Notes under the pieces: model-generated
Databases searched by the model: none
What the model saw: the letters and a program-made list of their open reading frames with translations, nothing else
What the model was told of the DNA's origin: nothing
Translations under genes and position numbers: made by a program
Source: an uncultured Eubacteriales bacterium
Lineage (GTDB): Bacteria > Bacillota > Clostridia > Oscillospirales > CAG-272
Length of the DNA stretch: 32,651 bases
NCBI GenBank assembly: GCA_934447715.1
Contig: CAKSER010000018.1
Span: 1-32,651, forward strand
Direction of reading: 5' to 3'
Shown here: positions 15,414 to 25,072 of the stretch, piece by piece
Position numbering within the stretch: position 1 is the first letter of the stretch
Layout of the letters: every line of letters starts with the position of its first letter

Positions 15414-17972
15414 ATGAAAAAACGATTAACCTCAGCTATTGCGATTGTTCTTGCTCTTGTCATGGCTTTGCCGCTTTACGTATTTGCGGATGCGGACGCC
15501 GGGGCAGCCGAGACCTACAAGCTCGGAGATGTCGATCACGACGGAGCGGTTACCGACTGGGACTCTGTCCTGCTTGAAAGATATCTTGCAGGATGGGATG
15601 TAACAATCGATCAAGACAACGCGGACATGACAGGAGACGGCATCGTAAACGAGCATGACGCGGTATATCTTGCAAAATTCCTTGCAGGATGGTACGGCGA
15701 TCAGTCGGATGACCTTGCAAAGAGAATTCTCCACATTACCGTTGACGGAGATGACGAAAAAGGTGACGGAAGCGCAAAGGCTCCTTTCGCATCCATAAAG
15801 GGTGCTCAGAAAAAGGTCCGCGAGCTTCTTAAGAGCGGAGTAAAGGGCGGAATTACCGTCTATGTGCATGAGGGTGAGTATAACTTCACCGAATATGAAG
15901 ACAAGGGCGACTACGGTGCGTATGTAACCTTTACAGAAGAGGACAGCGCGTCTGAGGAGTGCCCGGTTACATATAAGGTATACGGAGACGATGAGGTTCT
16001 TATATCTGCATCCAAGGTTCTTACAGCAAAGGACTTTACAAAGGCAGATTCCTCCTTTACCGATCAGATCAGAGACGAAAGCGCAAGAGACAAGATCTAT
16101 TATGTGGATCTTAAGGCTCTCGGATATACTTCTTCGAATATTACAAACAGAAACGACAATTACTTTACGGTTATCTATGACGGGGAAATGATGGACAGGG
16201 CAAGATTCCCCGACAGAAACATGACAAAGGACGAGTCGTATACAATGTATACGCCGTATGTTGTCCCGGTATACGGACAGGGCTGGTTCTTACAGGAGGC
16301 AGAGACCGTTCTTAAGGACGGGACCGTAAGAGAAAATCCGCTTGACAAGTGGAGCCACTACACAGAGTACCAGACAAGAGGCTTCCTTGATGTCGACTAC
16401 TTTACAGGAACACTTGATGTGGCAAATCAGCCGTTTGAGCTTGTTCCGAAGGGAACAGTAATAACCTATACCGAAGACGGAAAGGAAAAGACCTTTGTCT
16501 GCGAGCAGGATTACTACAAGGTATTTTATCAGAGAAACGGACATAATCCTAAGAGCAACTTAAGACACTACTACTACAACGTAGTAGAGGAGCTTAACAC
16601 CAGAGGCGAGTACTATATCGATTCCAACGGACTTCTGTATATCTACGCGGACACAGATTTTCAGGATATCGAAATCAGACTTACCGATTTTGCTCCGGAC
16701 GGAAAGAGCACAGAGTACAGAGCAAATATCTTCAACTTTGAGAATTGCGACTACTATACCTTTGACGGCTTCCATATAGACAGTATCAGAGGAGATGCCT
16801 TCAGCGGAGAAGGAAACAACCTCGTTCTTACCAATATGCTCATCGAGAACGTGTCTGCAAGAGCATGCAGAATAGTAGGAAACAACTGCACAATCTCGAA
16901 TAACGAAATCAGAAACAGCGGCGGAGAGGGAGTTGAGCTCCATGCACCGGACAGCTCGACCGCAACCCTTACCTCCTGCGGAAACAGCATTATCAATAAC
17001 CTGATTCACGATATCACACTTATTAATATGTGCTATTCTCCGGCGATCTACACAACCGGTGTCGGTACACATATCGCGTACAACGAATGCTACAATGTAA
17101 CTCACGCAACCTATCAGGGCGGCGGAACAGATACCGTTTTTGAATACAACTATCTGCACGAGTGCTGCTATCAGGGCGGCGATGCCGGCGTTATGTATGT
17201 CGGCGGTTTCTCGGGCGCAATGACAATCAGATATAACGTAATTCAGAACATCGTAAACAACACAACCTTCGGAGCTCCGAAGTCGATATACGTTGACGAC
17301 GGCGGATCTGCGTACACAGTTTTCGGAAACATTATCGACAGCTCTGCCGGACGCGGACTTATGATCGGCGGCGGAAGCGATAATGTCATTCAAAACAACA
17401 TTCTTATCGGAACAAGAGCACATTACGACTCAAGAGGATATTTCGGAGACTGGCAGGAGCAGCACAGTCTATACGGTCCTGTAAACGGAATGAGCCTTGT
17501 CAATGGCGAATATGTATACAGCTACTACTGGAACCATATCTACAGCGTTCAGACAGACGAATGGGATTATGAGCTCTGGAACGCAAGACTTCCTTACTAT
17601 TCGCAGCTTAAATCCTCGAATGTAAAGGATCTGACCGACCACTATCTTTTAGGAGTATGCGGCGGAGCAGTTGTTATGAACAATGCGATCGTCTGGGAGT
17701 GCCCGGGACTCGGAAAGGATTCCGAAACCGGCTATAACAGGGTCGCTCCTACCGGAGTAAGCGTGCCTAATGATGATATTGCCAATGCAGTAAAGCTTAA
17801 CGGCGTATTCAAGGACTACAAGGTTTATTATACGGTAGATGAGATCGGCTTTGTCGACTACGAAGGACTTGATCTCAATCTGAGAGAGGATTCCAAGATA
17901 TATCAGGATATTCCGGGCTTCCAGCCGATTCCGCTTGACAGAATCGGATGCGATTTCGCACCTGCGAAATAA
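15414..17972 (+). CDS. Secreted dockerin/right-handed beta-helix protein A (GH141-like)
   Basis: The 852-residue protein has a signal peptide (1 to about 25), then a two-repeat type I-like dockerin (about 38-94: GDVDHDGAVTDWD...RYLAGW and ADMTGDGIVNEHD...KFLAGW). The rest is a right-handed parallel beta-helix opening with HITVDGDDEKGDGSAKAPF, the DUF1565-like start. The helix carries YQGGDAGVMYVGG (Asp 590) and YVDDGG (Asp 628, 629). These resemble the conserved acidic motifs that I associate with glycoside hydrolase family 141, where fucosidase and xylanase activities are known; family and substrate are inference. The dockerin would plug the protein into a cohesin scaffold. GAAAGGA precedes the ATG. 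The lipoprotein gene 45 bases downstream has no intervening terminator, so the two are probably co-transcribed. Confidence 0.88.
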   Translation: MKKRLTSAIAIVLALVMALPLYVFADADAGAAETYKLGDVDHDGAVTDWDSVLLERYLAGWDVTIDQDNADMTGDGIVNEHDAVYLAKFLAGWYGDQSDDLAKRILHITVDGDDEKGDGSAKAPFASIKGAQKKVRELLKSGVKGGITVYVHEGEYNFTEYEDKGDYGAYVTFTEEDSASEECPVTYKVYGDDEVLISASKVLTAKDFTKADSSFTDQIRDESARDKIYYVDLKALGYTSSNITNRNDNYFTVIYDGEMMDRARFPDRNMTKDESYTMYTPYVVPVYGQGWFLQEAETVLKDGTVRENPLDKWSHYTEYQTRGFLDVDYFTGTLDVANQPFELVPKGTVITYTEDGKEKTFVCEQDYYKVFYQRNGHNPKSNLRHYYYNVVEELNTRGEYYIDSNGLLYIYADTDFQDIEIRLTDFAPDGKSTEYRANIFNFENCDYYTFDGFHIDSIRGDAFSGEGNNLVLTNMLIENVSARACRIVGNNCTISNNEIRNSGGEGVELHAPDSSTATLTSCGNSIINNLIHDITLINMCYSPAIYTTGVGTHIAYNECYNVTHATYQGGGTDTVFEYNYLHECCYQGGDAGVMYVGGFSGAMTIRYNVIQNIVNNTTFGAPKSIYVDDGGSAYTVFGNIIDSSAGRGLMIGGGSDNVIQNNILIGTRAHYDSRGYFGDWQEQHSLYGPVNGMSLVNGEYVYSYYWNHIYSVQTDEWDYELWNARLPYYSQLKSSNVKDLTDHYLLGVCGGAVVMNNAIVWECPGLGKDSETGYNRVAPTGVSVPNDDIANAVKLNGVFKDYKVYYTVDEIGFVDYEGLDLNLREDSKIYQDIPGFQPIPLDRIGCDFAPAK

Positions 17973-18017
17973 GAATAGCCGCAATACACGACCTTACGCG
18001 TTAGAAAGGAAAGAAAT

Positions 18018-19835
18018 ATGAAAAAGAATTTTCGAATCTATACGGCGATTCTCTCGATGCTGTTGTGTTCGGTAATGCTTCTTTGCGGATGCTCACAGAG
18101 TATTTCGTTTGCAGGTGAGAGCCTGAAGCTTTCGGGAGTCAATGCCAATGCCGGCGCAATGATTACGATTATCGATAAGGATGCTTCATCCAGCCAGATC
18201 TACTTCAACACACCTACTACAATCGGCTTTACAGAGTCAAAGAAGATTGCCGAGGCAGAGATGGCAAGCGAGCTTAACAACTTCTTCTCATGGGTTACAG
18301 GCGGCAAGACCATCAAGTCTACCACCGCACTCTGCGAGGATTATGTCTTCAGTATCGGAGAAACCGGATATGCTCTCGCAAATGAGAAGCTGATGAAGGA
18401 ATACAAGAATATCGGAAGAGGCGGATATGTCATCATGGCTGATGCCGCAACCAGTTCTATCATGATCCTCGGCGATTCTATTGAGGCGGAGTGGAGAGCA
18501 ATTGCTTATCTTACAAAGACATACTGGAATTATGATGTAGAGAAGGATCTCAACTATCCGACAGAGGGCTCGATCCCGACAATTCAGCTTCCTGCCGATC
18601 TCTTCTATGTATACAAGGGAGAAACAACAAAGAATACCCTTGATTATACCTGCAAAACAAAGACCCCGTTCAAGAGCGCTGTTTGCGGCGATATCGCATA
18701 TGACAAGATCTTTACCGACACATATGCTTCGGGATATCTTATGACAGCAGACGAGAAGGTCGGACTTACCGAGGCAATCATTTCAAAGAAGGAGGGAACA
18801 GATACAACCCTCTGCTTCTCGGACAAAACCGTTAGAGCAAACGCTCTTGAGCTTTGTCAGAATGCAAAGTCACCGAGAACAAAGACAACCAACTTCTACT
18901 ATGCAAGCACCAATACCTGCCGGTGCAGCGAGTGCGTTGCAGCAGAGAAGAAGTACGGTTGCGAGAATGCAGCATACTGGACACTCGTAAACGAGATTGC
19001 CAAGGCAATGGCAGAATCCGGCTATAAAGTAAACGTTCTTGCATACAGATATACAGACGAGGTTCCGAGCTTCAAGCTCGAGAGCAATGTTCACGTCACT
19101 CTTTCGAACAGAACACTCTGCTCCGCACATGCAATCGACAACAAAAACTGCGAAAAGAACTATGCATGGTCTCAGGTCGTTCTTGCATGGACAAAGGCAC
19201 ATAACGATATCGAGGTTCTCGATTTCACATCCGATTACAACTACTATCCTGCAACCTTCCCGTCTCTTGAAACAATGCGTTTGAACATGAAGTTCTATGC
19301 AAAGGCAGGCGTTGAGTCTGTTTCGATGCAGTGGAGTGCAAATGCTGTTGACAGAGAGATCGGAAATGTAAGAGCAATGCTGTTTGAATATCTTGTTAAC
19401 GATCCGAACATGTCGGCTTCGACCTACAACAAAATCGTCAAGTGGGCATTTACCGAGTGGTTCGGCGAGGGCGGTCAGTATATTTACGAGTGGTATAACC
19501 TCTACGCAGCAGAGGCAACCGGTCACTTTGATGTCTACACAAGACCCGATGAGCTTGTTCCGGTTACATATACCGTCGGAGAGGACGGACAGAACGAGTA
19601 CGATATGACCCTTATAAGGAAGGGCTATGTACTGTTCCAGAAGGCTCATCCGTTTGCAGGCGAAACACTTGCAAAGAACAGATCGAACATCGCAAAGATG
19701 CTTTGCACAACCTATGACAACAACAACACAGGCCATGCTCTTCACCAGTTCAGCCGCTGGCTCAACTGGAACATTCCGGCATACGACGGAACAAGAGTAC
19801 TTAAGCCGCTTGTTGACGAGTACTACAACAGATAA
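18018..19835 (+). CDS. DUF4838-type lipoprotein A
   Basis: The 605-residue protein has a lipoprotein signal with lipobox LCGC (lipidated Cys at about 25), so it should sit on the outer face of the membrane. After an N-terminal alpha/beta domain comes the DUF4838 core, a family related to glycoside hydrolase-like barrels but of unproven activity. The core shows CRCSEC (Cys 301, 303, 306), AYRYTDEVPSF, CSAHAI followed by KNC, and FDFTSDYNYYPATFPSL. The paralogue at 25073 has the same length and motifs. The gene follows dockerin/beta-helix A by 45 bases with a GAAAGGAAAG site. I infer a membrane-tethered glycan-processing or glycan-binding partner of the beta-helix protein. A terminator follows. 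Confidence 0.87.
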   Translation: MKKNFRIYTAILSMLLCSVMLLCGCSQSISFAGESLKLSGVNANAGAMITIIDKDASSSQIYFNTPTTIGFTESKKIAEAEMASELNNFFSWVTGGKTIKSTTALCEDYVFSIGETGYALANEKLMKEYKNIGRGGYVIMADAATSSIMILGDSIEAEWRAIAYLTKTYWNYDVEKDLNYPTEGSIPTIQLPADLFYVYKGETTKNTLDYTCKTKTPFKSAVCGDIAYDKIFTDTYASGYLMTADEKVGLTEAIISKKEGTDTTLCFSDKTVRANALELCQNAKSPRTKTTNFYYASTNTCRCSECVAAEKKYGCENAAYWTLVNEIAKAMAESGYKVNVLAYRYTDEVPSFKLESNVHVTLSNRTLCSAHAIDNKNCEKNYAWSQVVLAWTKAHNDIEVLDFTSDYNYYPATFPSLETMRLNMKFYAKAGVESVSMQWSANAVDREIGNVRAMLFEYLVNDPNMSASTYNKIVKWAFTEWFGEGGQYIYEWYNLYAAEATGHFDVYTRPDELVPVTYTVGEDGQNEYDMTLIRKGYVLFQKAHPFAGETLAKNRSNIAKMLCTTYDNNNTGHALHQFSRWLNWNIPAYDGTRVLKPLVDEYYNR

Positions 19836-19880
19836 ATAATTTCGGCAAGAAATATTTGACAGAAAAAAAGTAATCACCGC

Positions 19881-19920
19881 AAGCCGACAGAGCAAGTTTG
19901 TTCTCTGCCGGCTTGTTGTT
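19881..19920 (+). terminator. Terminator of the first dockerin/DUF4838 operon
   Basis: AAGCCGACAGAG (19881-19892) pairs with CTCTGCCGGCTT (19903-19914) with one mismatch, followed by GTTGTTT. It lies about 45 bases after the lipoprotein stop. Confidence 0.65.
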
Positions 19921-20021
19921 TGAGCGCAGGTATTAAATTAATTGACGGCTTTTGCATCAGGTATGTCTTAGGCTTGTACCACGACAGCCGTATTCAGCCT
20001 ATGCCTTTGCGGATGCTTTCA

Positions 20022-20050
20022 TAAGATTCCTAAGATTTTCTAAGATTCCT
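20022..20050. repeat. Three tandem copies of TAAGATTCC-like decamers
   Basis: TAAGATTCC, TAAGATTTTC and TAAGATTCC follow each other immediately upstream of the ribosome site (AAAGGTAGG) of the frameshifted dockerin gene. They could be a binding site or replication slippage. The gap 19836-20070 shows only a weak promoter candidate (TTGACG at 19942), which I do not call. Confidence 0.4.
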
Positions 20051-20070
20051 TTAAAGGTAGGATAATAATC

Positions 20071-22393
20071 ATGAAAAATTTTTTTAGAATTCTGTCTGTT
20101 GCAATAGCAATAGCGCTGCTTATACCTTCTGCCGCATATGCAATGCCCGGCGGCAGCACTGCACTCGGAGATGTTGACTCAAACGGAAAAAATTGATGAC
20201 TGGGACGCCGTCCTGCTTGCAAGATATCTTGCCTCGTGGGATGTTTTAATTAATCTTGAAAATGCCGACATGAACGACGACGGAGAAATTGACGAGTTTG
20301 ATTATGTCATCATGTCAAAATACCTTGTCGGATGGTACAGCTCATCCGATTCTGTTGCAAAGCAGATAATTCATGTCGATGTGAACGGAAGCGACGAGAC
20401 CGGTACCGGCTCTGTAAAGGCACCGTTTAAAACAATAGAAAAAGCCCGTGACACGGTCGCTTCTCTTGTAGAGAACGGCGCTGCCGGTACAATCACCGTC
20501 TACATTCACGAGGGTGAGTATTTTACCGAGAACGGAATCCTGTTCGAGGAAAAGGACGGCGGAAACGATAATGTCGATGTAGTTTACAGAGCATACATGG
20601 GCGAAAAAGCCGTTATTACCGGCTCAAAAACGCTTGATAAGTCGTTCTTTTTAAAGGCGGACGACTCGGTGACAAACAGAATCCGCAAGGAGGAGGCAAG
20701 AGACCGCATTTATGTATGCGACCTCGCCGCTGCCGGAATCAGTGTCGACAGCTCGGATGAATATTTCAAATTCTATTATGCCGATACAATGATGGATAAG
20801 GCAAGATACCCCGACAGGAACTTCGATGACCTTCCCGGCATGTACCTTAACTTTATAAGACCGGATGAGCTTCAAAACGGGTTCTATGCCAAAAGGGATG
20901 TTCCGGTTGAGGCTTGGCAGGCTTCGGACGAGATTCTTGTGAGAGGCTTTATTTCGGTTGACTATTTTACCGGCGAACTTTCATATCTCGGATATGAAAA
21001 GGCTTCCTTTAAAACAGGCTCCGACAGCGAGGAAGAGGAGGGCTATAAGATAAACGTCGGCGGCGGAACGCCGAATAACAACCTCCTGTACTATTTCCAT
21101 AACATTTTCGAGGAGCTTGACTTCAGAGGCGAATATTACATAGATAAAGAAAAAAATCTTCTTTATGTCTATGCGTCAGACGACTTTGACGACATTGAAA
21201 TAACCTATACCTCAAACAAAAGTGAGCTTATTCTGCTCCGCGGTGCAGATCACATAACCTTTGACGGTCTGATCTTCCAGGGCGGAAAGGAATTCGGTAT
21301 CCGCACAGATACAACCTCGTCGGATATCACGATTCAGAACTGCATTATAAGAAACATCTCGAACAACGGAATCAAGCTGATCGGAAACAGAAACACGGTT
21401 GACCGCTGCCATATCTACAATCTCGGCGGATACGGTGTTCAGATGGATGATCTTAATACGACCGCTTCGCTTGTTTCGTCCTATAACAGGGTGACAAACA
21501 ACGAGATCAATAATTGCTCGCTTGTAAATCTTTGTTATAATCCGGGAATATTTGCAAACGGAAACGGTACGCTGATTGCGCACAACTATCTTCACGATAT
21601 AACACATGCGTCGATTCAGGCAGACGGTCCGGATATTGTAATCGAATACAATCATCTTGAGGGCTGCTGCTATCAGGGAGGAGATGCAGGTGCAATCTAT
21701 ACCGGTGGCTTTGATCCGATGTATATCAGATATAACTTCTTTGATTATTGCGTCAATAAGCTCGGCGGAGGCGGACCGCGCTGCCTCTATATCGACGGCG
21801 GCGGAGGCTGTAAGGTGATCATGGGCAACATTGTTGTCGGATGCACCGGATACGGTCTTTATGCCGGCGGCGGACACGGCAACATTCTTACAAACAACAT
21901 CGTTGTAGGCTCGGTTATCAGATATGAGGACTACAGCTACTACAATCAGGGCTCGGAGGGACTGAATCCGTTCCCGAACGGCTATTATTGGAGCTGGCTG
22001 TTCAAGAGCCAGGGAGAGGACGACCTCCTTTGGGGAATCCGTCACCCGTATTCATGGACACAGGTGAGAGCGACCAATATGAAGGATGTGAATGAAAAAT
22101 ACCGTGTCGGCTCCTGCGGAGGCGGAATGTATACAAACAATGTTACAGTCTATGAAAATCCGGGACTGCCGGGAGGCGTTTCGTATACCGGTAAGTTTTT
22201 CAAGGATCTTGCCGGTCCTGCCGTCCAGCTGAACGGTACCGTCAAGGACAATGTGTTCTACTATACCGTCGACGAGGTCGGGTTTGAGGATTTTGAAAAC
22301 GGCAATCTGAATTTAAAGAGCGCATCGAAAATTTTCTCTGACATTCCGGGATTTAAGCCGATTCCGTTCGATCTTATCGGTATCGAAAAATAA
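20071..22393 (+). pseudogene. Secreted dockerin/beta-helix protein B, frameshifted inside the dockerin
   Basis: Translation from ATG 20071 (AAAGGTAGG upstream) gives a signal peptide and the start of a dockerin, ALGDVDSNGKN, then TGA at 20194. The rest of the protein (IDDWDAVLLARYLASW onward) continues in the +1 frame to 22393. One A too many in the six-A run at 20187-20192 explains the break: with five A the frame reads GKIDDWDAV, exactly as in its paralogues. The downstream part is an otherwise intact second dockerin repeat plus a right-handed beta-helix with CYQGGDAGAIYTGG and LYIDGGGG, like proteins A and C. It may be a recent pseudogene, a slippage-controlled phase-variable gene or a sequencing error. 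The intact protein would be about 774 residues. No DUF4838 gene follows this copy. Confidence 0.85.
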
Positions 22394-22465
22394 AGAAAAC
22401 GACATTCTGTCATTATGCCGACTGCCGTAAAGGCTTTATAAAAGGGCTTTTACGGTGACACAATG

Positions 22466-22516
22466 AACCGGAACACCGCCCTGCAAAAAAAGCAGGAAAC
22501 GGCGCTCCGGTTTTTT
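22466..22516 (+). terminator. Terminator after dockerin/beta-helix gene B
   Basis: A long imperfect stem (AACCGG...CCGCCCTGC with GCAG...CGGCGCTCCGGTT) surrounds an A7 loop and ends in TTTTTT. A smaller hairpin with CCGTAA/TTACGG ends lies just upstream (22425-22455). The 382-base gap 22394-22775 holds these and the promoter at 22668. Confidence 0.8.
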
Positions 22517-22667
22517 AAAGCCGGTATTTTGCATAAAATCGGCTGCGCCGGTGTTGTATTACAGCCTTTTAAAGAGCAGCAGCCGCTCTATGCTTTTTTA
22601 TTGTATAATTTTTTCAAAAAAAGCAACAGAAAGCAGCTGCATTCTTAATCAAAATATGTACAGAATG

Positions 22668-22696
22668 TTGACAAATCGACAAATATAATGTACAAT
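22668..22696 (+). promoter_or_regulatory. Sigma-A promoter of the second dockerin/DUF4838 operon
   Basis: TTGACA (22668-22673) and TACAAT (22691-22696) are 17 bases apart. The leader to ATG 22776 would be about 73 bases. Confidence 0.8.
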
Positions 22697-22775
22697 GATA
22701 CTACTGAAAATGTGCGCTTCGCAGGAAAAAACAACGCTCGATTGCCGCATAAATCTTTAGGGAAAGAGGTCAACA

Positions 22776-25052
22776 ATGAAAAAAACACTGCTTGCCATAT
22801 CAATACTGATTATGGCTGTACTGATTGCTTTGCCGATCTTCGCCTCGGCCATGCCCGGCGATGTTAACAACGACAATGCAGTTGATGAAAAAGACGCTGT
22901 CGCTCTTGCAAGATATCTTGCCGGATGGAAAATTGAGATCGACGAGACAAACGCCGATGTCACAGCAGACGGCAAGGTGGATGAAAACGATGCTGTCCTG
23001 CTTGCAAGATACCTTGCAGGCTGGAATGTCGAACTCAAATCTCCGGAGGTTCCGGTGACCGAGCATTACGCTATCTATGTTGCAAAGAGCGGAAATGACG
23101 AAACCGGAAACGGAACAATCGAAAAACCGTTTGCAACAATTGTAAGAGCAAGCGACAGGGTAAAGGAGGTCCTTGCAGGAGACTTTATTCCTGAGGATAT
23201 CACCGTCAATATAAGAGAAGGTTATTATTCGATAACCGAGACTGTCAACCTCACAAAGGAGCATTCCGGCTCCGAAAGCTGCAGTATTACATACCGAGCT
23301 TATCAGAACGAGAAGGTTGTTCTTACCGGAGCTGTTGAAATCGATCAGAGCAAGCTTGTTCTTGCGGACGATGCGGTAAGAAACAAGATCCGCGATCCTC
23401 AGGCAAGACCGCACATTTACGCTTATAAGATGGAAGAAAACGGACTTGTTTTCCCGGGAACCACAACCGAGCTTTCGCTTTACTGCAACGGAGACAGAAT
23501 GAATCTTGCGAGATTCCCCAATGCAGATGCGGAAAACGGCGGATTCCTTACGATAACCGATCCGCAGGTTGTAGAAGGAAACATAACCGTTCAGTCATGG
23601 CTTGAGGTCGGTAATGTCGTAAAATACTGGGAGCGTGTAAACGGTATCAAGATTTACGGCTACTTTATTCACGACTGGGCAAATTCCGAGGGCTCGCTTG
23701 TTTCCTATGACAGCGAGACAAACAGAGTCATCGTATCCGGTTCCGGAAACGAGGGCGGACGCTATTACTACAGCAATATTCTTGAGGAGCTCGATGCTCC
23801 GGGAGAGTATTATGTTGACGAGGATGAGGAGATTATCTACATTTACGTTTATGACGGAATGGAGGATATGATACTCAACTGCTCACAGCTTGACAAGCCG
23901 ATTCTTAAGGTCGATGGCGCAGACTATGTCACAGTCGACGGACTTGCCTTCTCCGGAAACCTTTCGGACGGAATTAAGGTTGATGCAGATCATTTCACAC
24001 TTACAAACTGTGAAATTGTCAATATAAAGGATATCGGTGCGGATATCTCGGGAAGCTACAACAAAATAACAAACAACCATATTCACAGCATCGGCGGTGT
24101 CGGGCTGAAGGTGGTCACAGATAAGTTCCAGGATCAGATTCCGGTTCATACACTTGTATGCAACAACCATATTCACGATTTTGCTGAGATACACGGCGCA
24201 TATAACCCCGGAATCTGGGCATACGGCACATGCCTTACTGTTTGCCACAACGAAATTCACGATTCGGCAGCACAGGCAATGCTCTCCGGAGGAAACGACG
24301 CAATATTCGAATATAACGAAATCTACCGCGTATGCCGTGAGTCGGGAGACGCAGGCGCAATCTACACAGGCGGTTGGGATTCGAACAACAACGTATACCG
24401 CTACAACTACATTCACGACATGATGGAGTCGAACGGCGGAAGTCCTCATGCAATATACTGCGATGACGAGGGCGCAGGCAAGGAATGCTACGGAAACATT
24501 ATCGTCAATATCAAGGGTAACGCTTATCACATGGGCGGCGGACACAACAACCAGGTTTACAACAATATAGTTATCAATGCAGCAATCTGCTACGATAACA
24601 GAGGAACCGGCTGGCAGGCACCTGCAATCATCTATCCGACAGGAACCCTTTGGTCAAGATTCTATCTTTCAAACGACGGATTCTTCTGCTCCAGAATCTG
24701 GTCGCTGCGCTATCCGTGGACTGCACAGATGAAGGTGTCGAATACATCCTATGCACCGAGTCACCTTGATGTCGGAGATCCGTATGAGGTCGGAGTAGGC
24801 TTTGCCGGTGTTCAGATCAGAAACAACGCAATCTGCTACCTCGGACACGACGGAAACTATATCCCCGGCTCTGTAAACGTATATGCAGACTCGAGAGACA
24901 ACATCTTCTATTCCACAGTAGAGGAGATGGGCTTCGTTGATGCCGCAAACGGCAACTATACACTTAAATCGGATTCTGTCCTGTTCAGGGATATGCCGGG
25001 ATTTGAAGATATTCCGTTTGACAAAATCGGAAGATTTTCGGTATCTGAATGA
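22776..25052 (+). CDS. Secreted dockerin/right-handed beta-helix protein C (GH141-like)
   Basis: The 758-residue protein has a signal peptide (1 to about 25), an N-terminal dockerin (about 28-87: GDVNNDNAVDEKD...ARYLAGW, ADVTADGKVDEND...ARYLAGW) and a beta-helix that opens with YVAKSGNDETGNGTIEKPF. It bears ESGDAGAIYTGGWD (Asp 525) and IYCDDEGAG (Asp 563, 564), followed by HMGGGHNNQVYNNI. This series is close to the pattern I recall for GH141-type enzymes, and is the best match of the three paralogues. The first calcium loop of the dockerin has Asn at positions usually held by Asp or Gly (NNDNAV). GAAAGAGG precedes the ATG. The next gene follows with an overlapping or 20-base junction. Confidence 0.9.
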   Translation: MKKTLLAISILIMAVLIALPIFASAMPGDVNNDNAVDEKDAVALARYLAGWKIEIDETNADVTADGKVDENDAVLLARYLAGWNVELKSPEVPVTEHYAIYVAKSGNDETGNGTIEKPFATIVRASDRVKEVLAGDFIPEDITVNIREGYYSITETVNLTKEHSGSESCSITYRAYQNEKVVLTGAVEIDQSKLVLADDAVRNKIRDPQARPHIYAYKMEENGLVFPGTTTELSLYCNGDRMNLARFPNADAENGGFLTITDPQVVEGNITVQSWLEVGNVVKYWERVNGIKIYGYFIHDWANSEGSLVSYDSETNRVIVSGSGNEGGRYYYSNILEELDAPGEYYVDEDEEIIYIYVYDGMEDMILNCSQLDKPILKVDGADYVTVDGLAFSGNLSDGIKVDADHFTLTNCEIVNIKDIGADISGSYNKITNNHIHSIGGVGLKVVTDKFQDQIPVHTLVCNNHIHDFAEIHGAYNPGIWAYGTCLTVCHNEIHDSAAQAMLSGGNDAIFEYNEIYRVCRESGDAGAIYTGGWDSNNNVYRYNYIHDMMESNGGSPHAIYCDDEGAGKECYGNIIVNIKGNAYHMGGGHNNQVYNNIVINAAICYDNRGTGWQAPAIIYPTGTLWSRFYLSNDGFFCSRIWSLRYPWTAQMKVSNTSYAPSHLDVGDPYEVGVGFAGVQIRNNAICYLGHDGNYIPGSVNVYADSRDNIFYSTVEEMGFVDAANGNYTLKSDSVLFRDMPGFEDIPFDKIGRFSVSE

Positions 25053-25072
25053 GCGAAAGGAGCTTGAATATA

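Noticed and set aside
16560..17423. 287-codon minus-strand frame within dockerin/beta-helix A, and similar long antisense frames at 18870-19895 and 21212-22045.
   Set aside because: All are opposite well-supported genes, Cys/Val-rich in the way typical of antisense frames, and lack ribosome sites.
20187..20196. Programmed ribosomal frameshift at GGA AAA AAT TGA.
   Set aside because: A +1 shift with no known slippery context (not prfB-like), no stimulatory element seen, and six A is short for transcriptional slippage; mutation, phase variation or sequence error is simpler.
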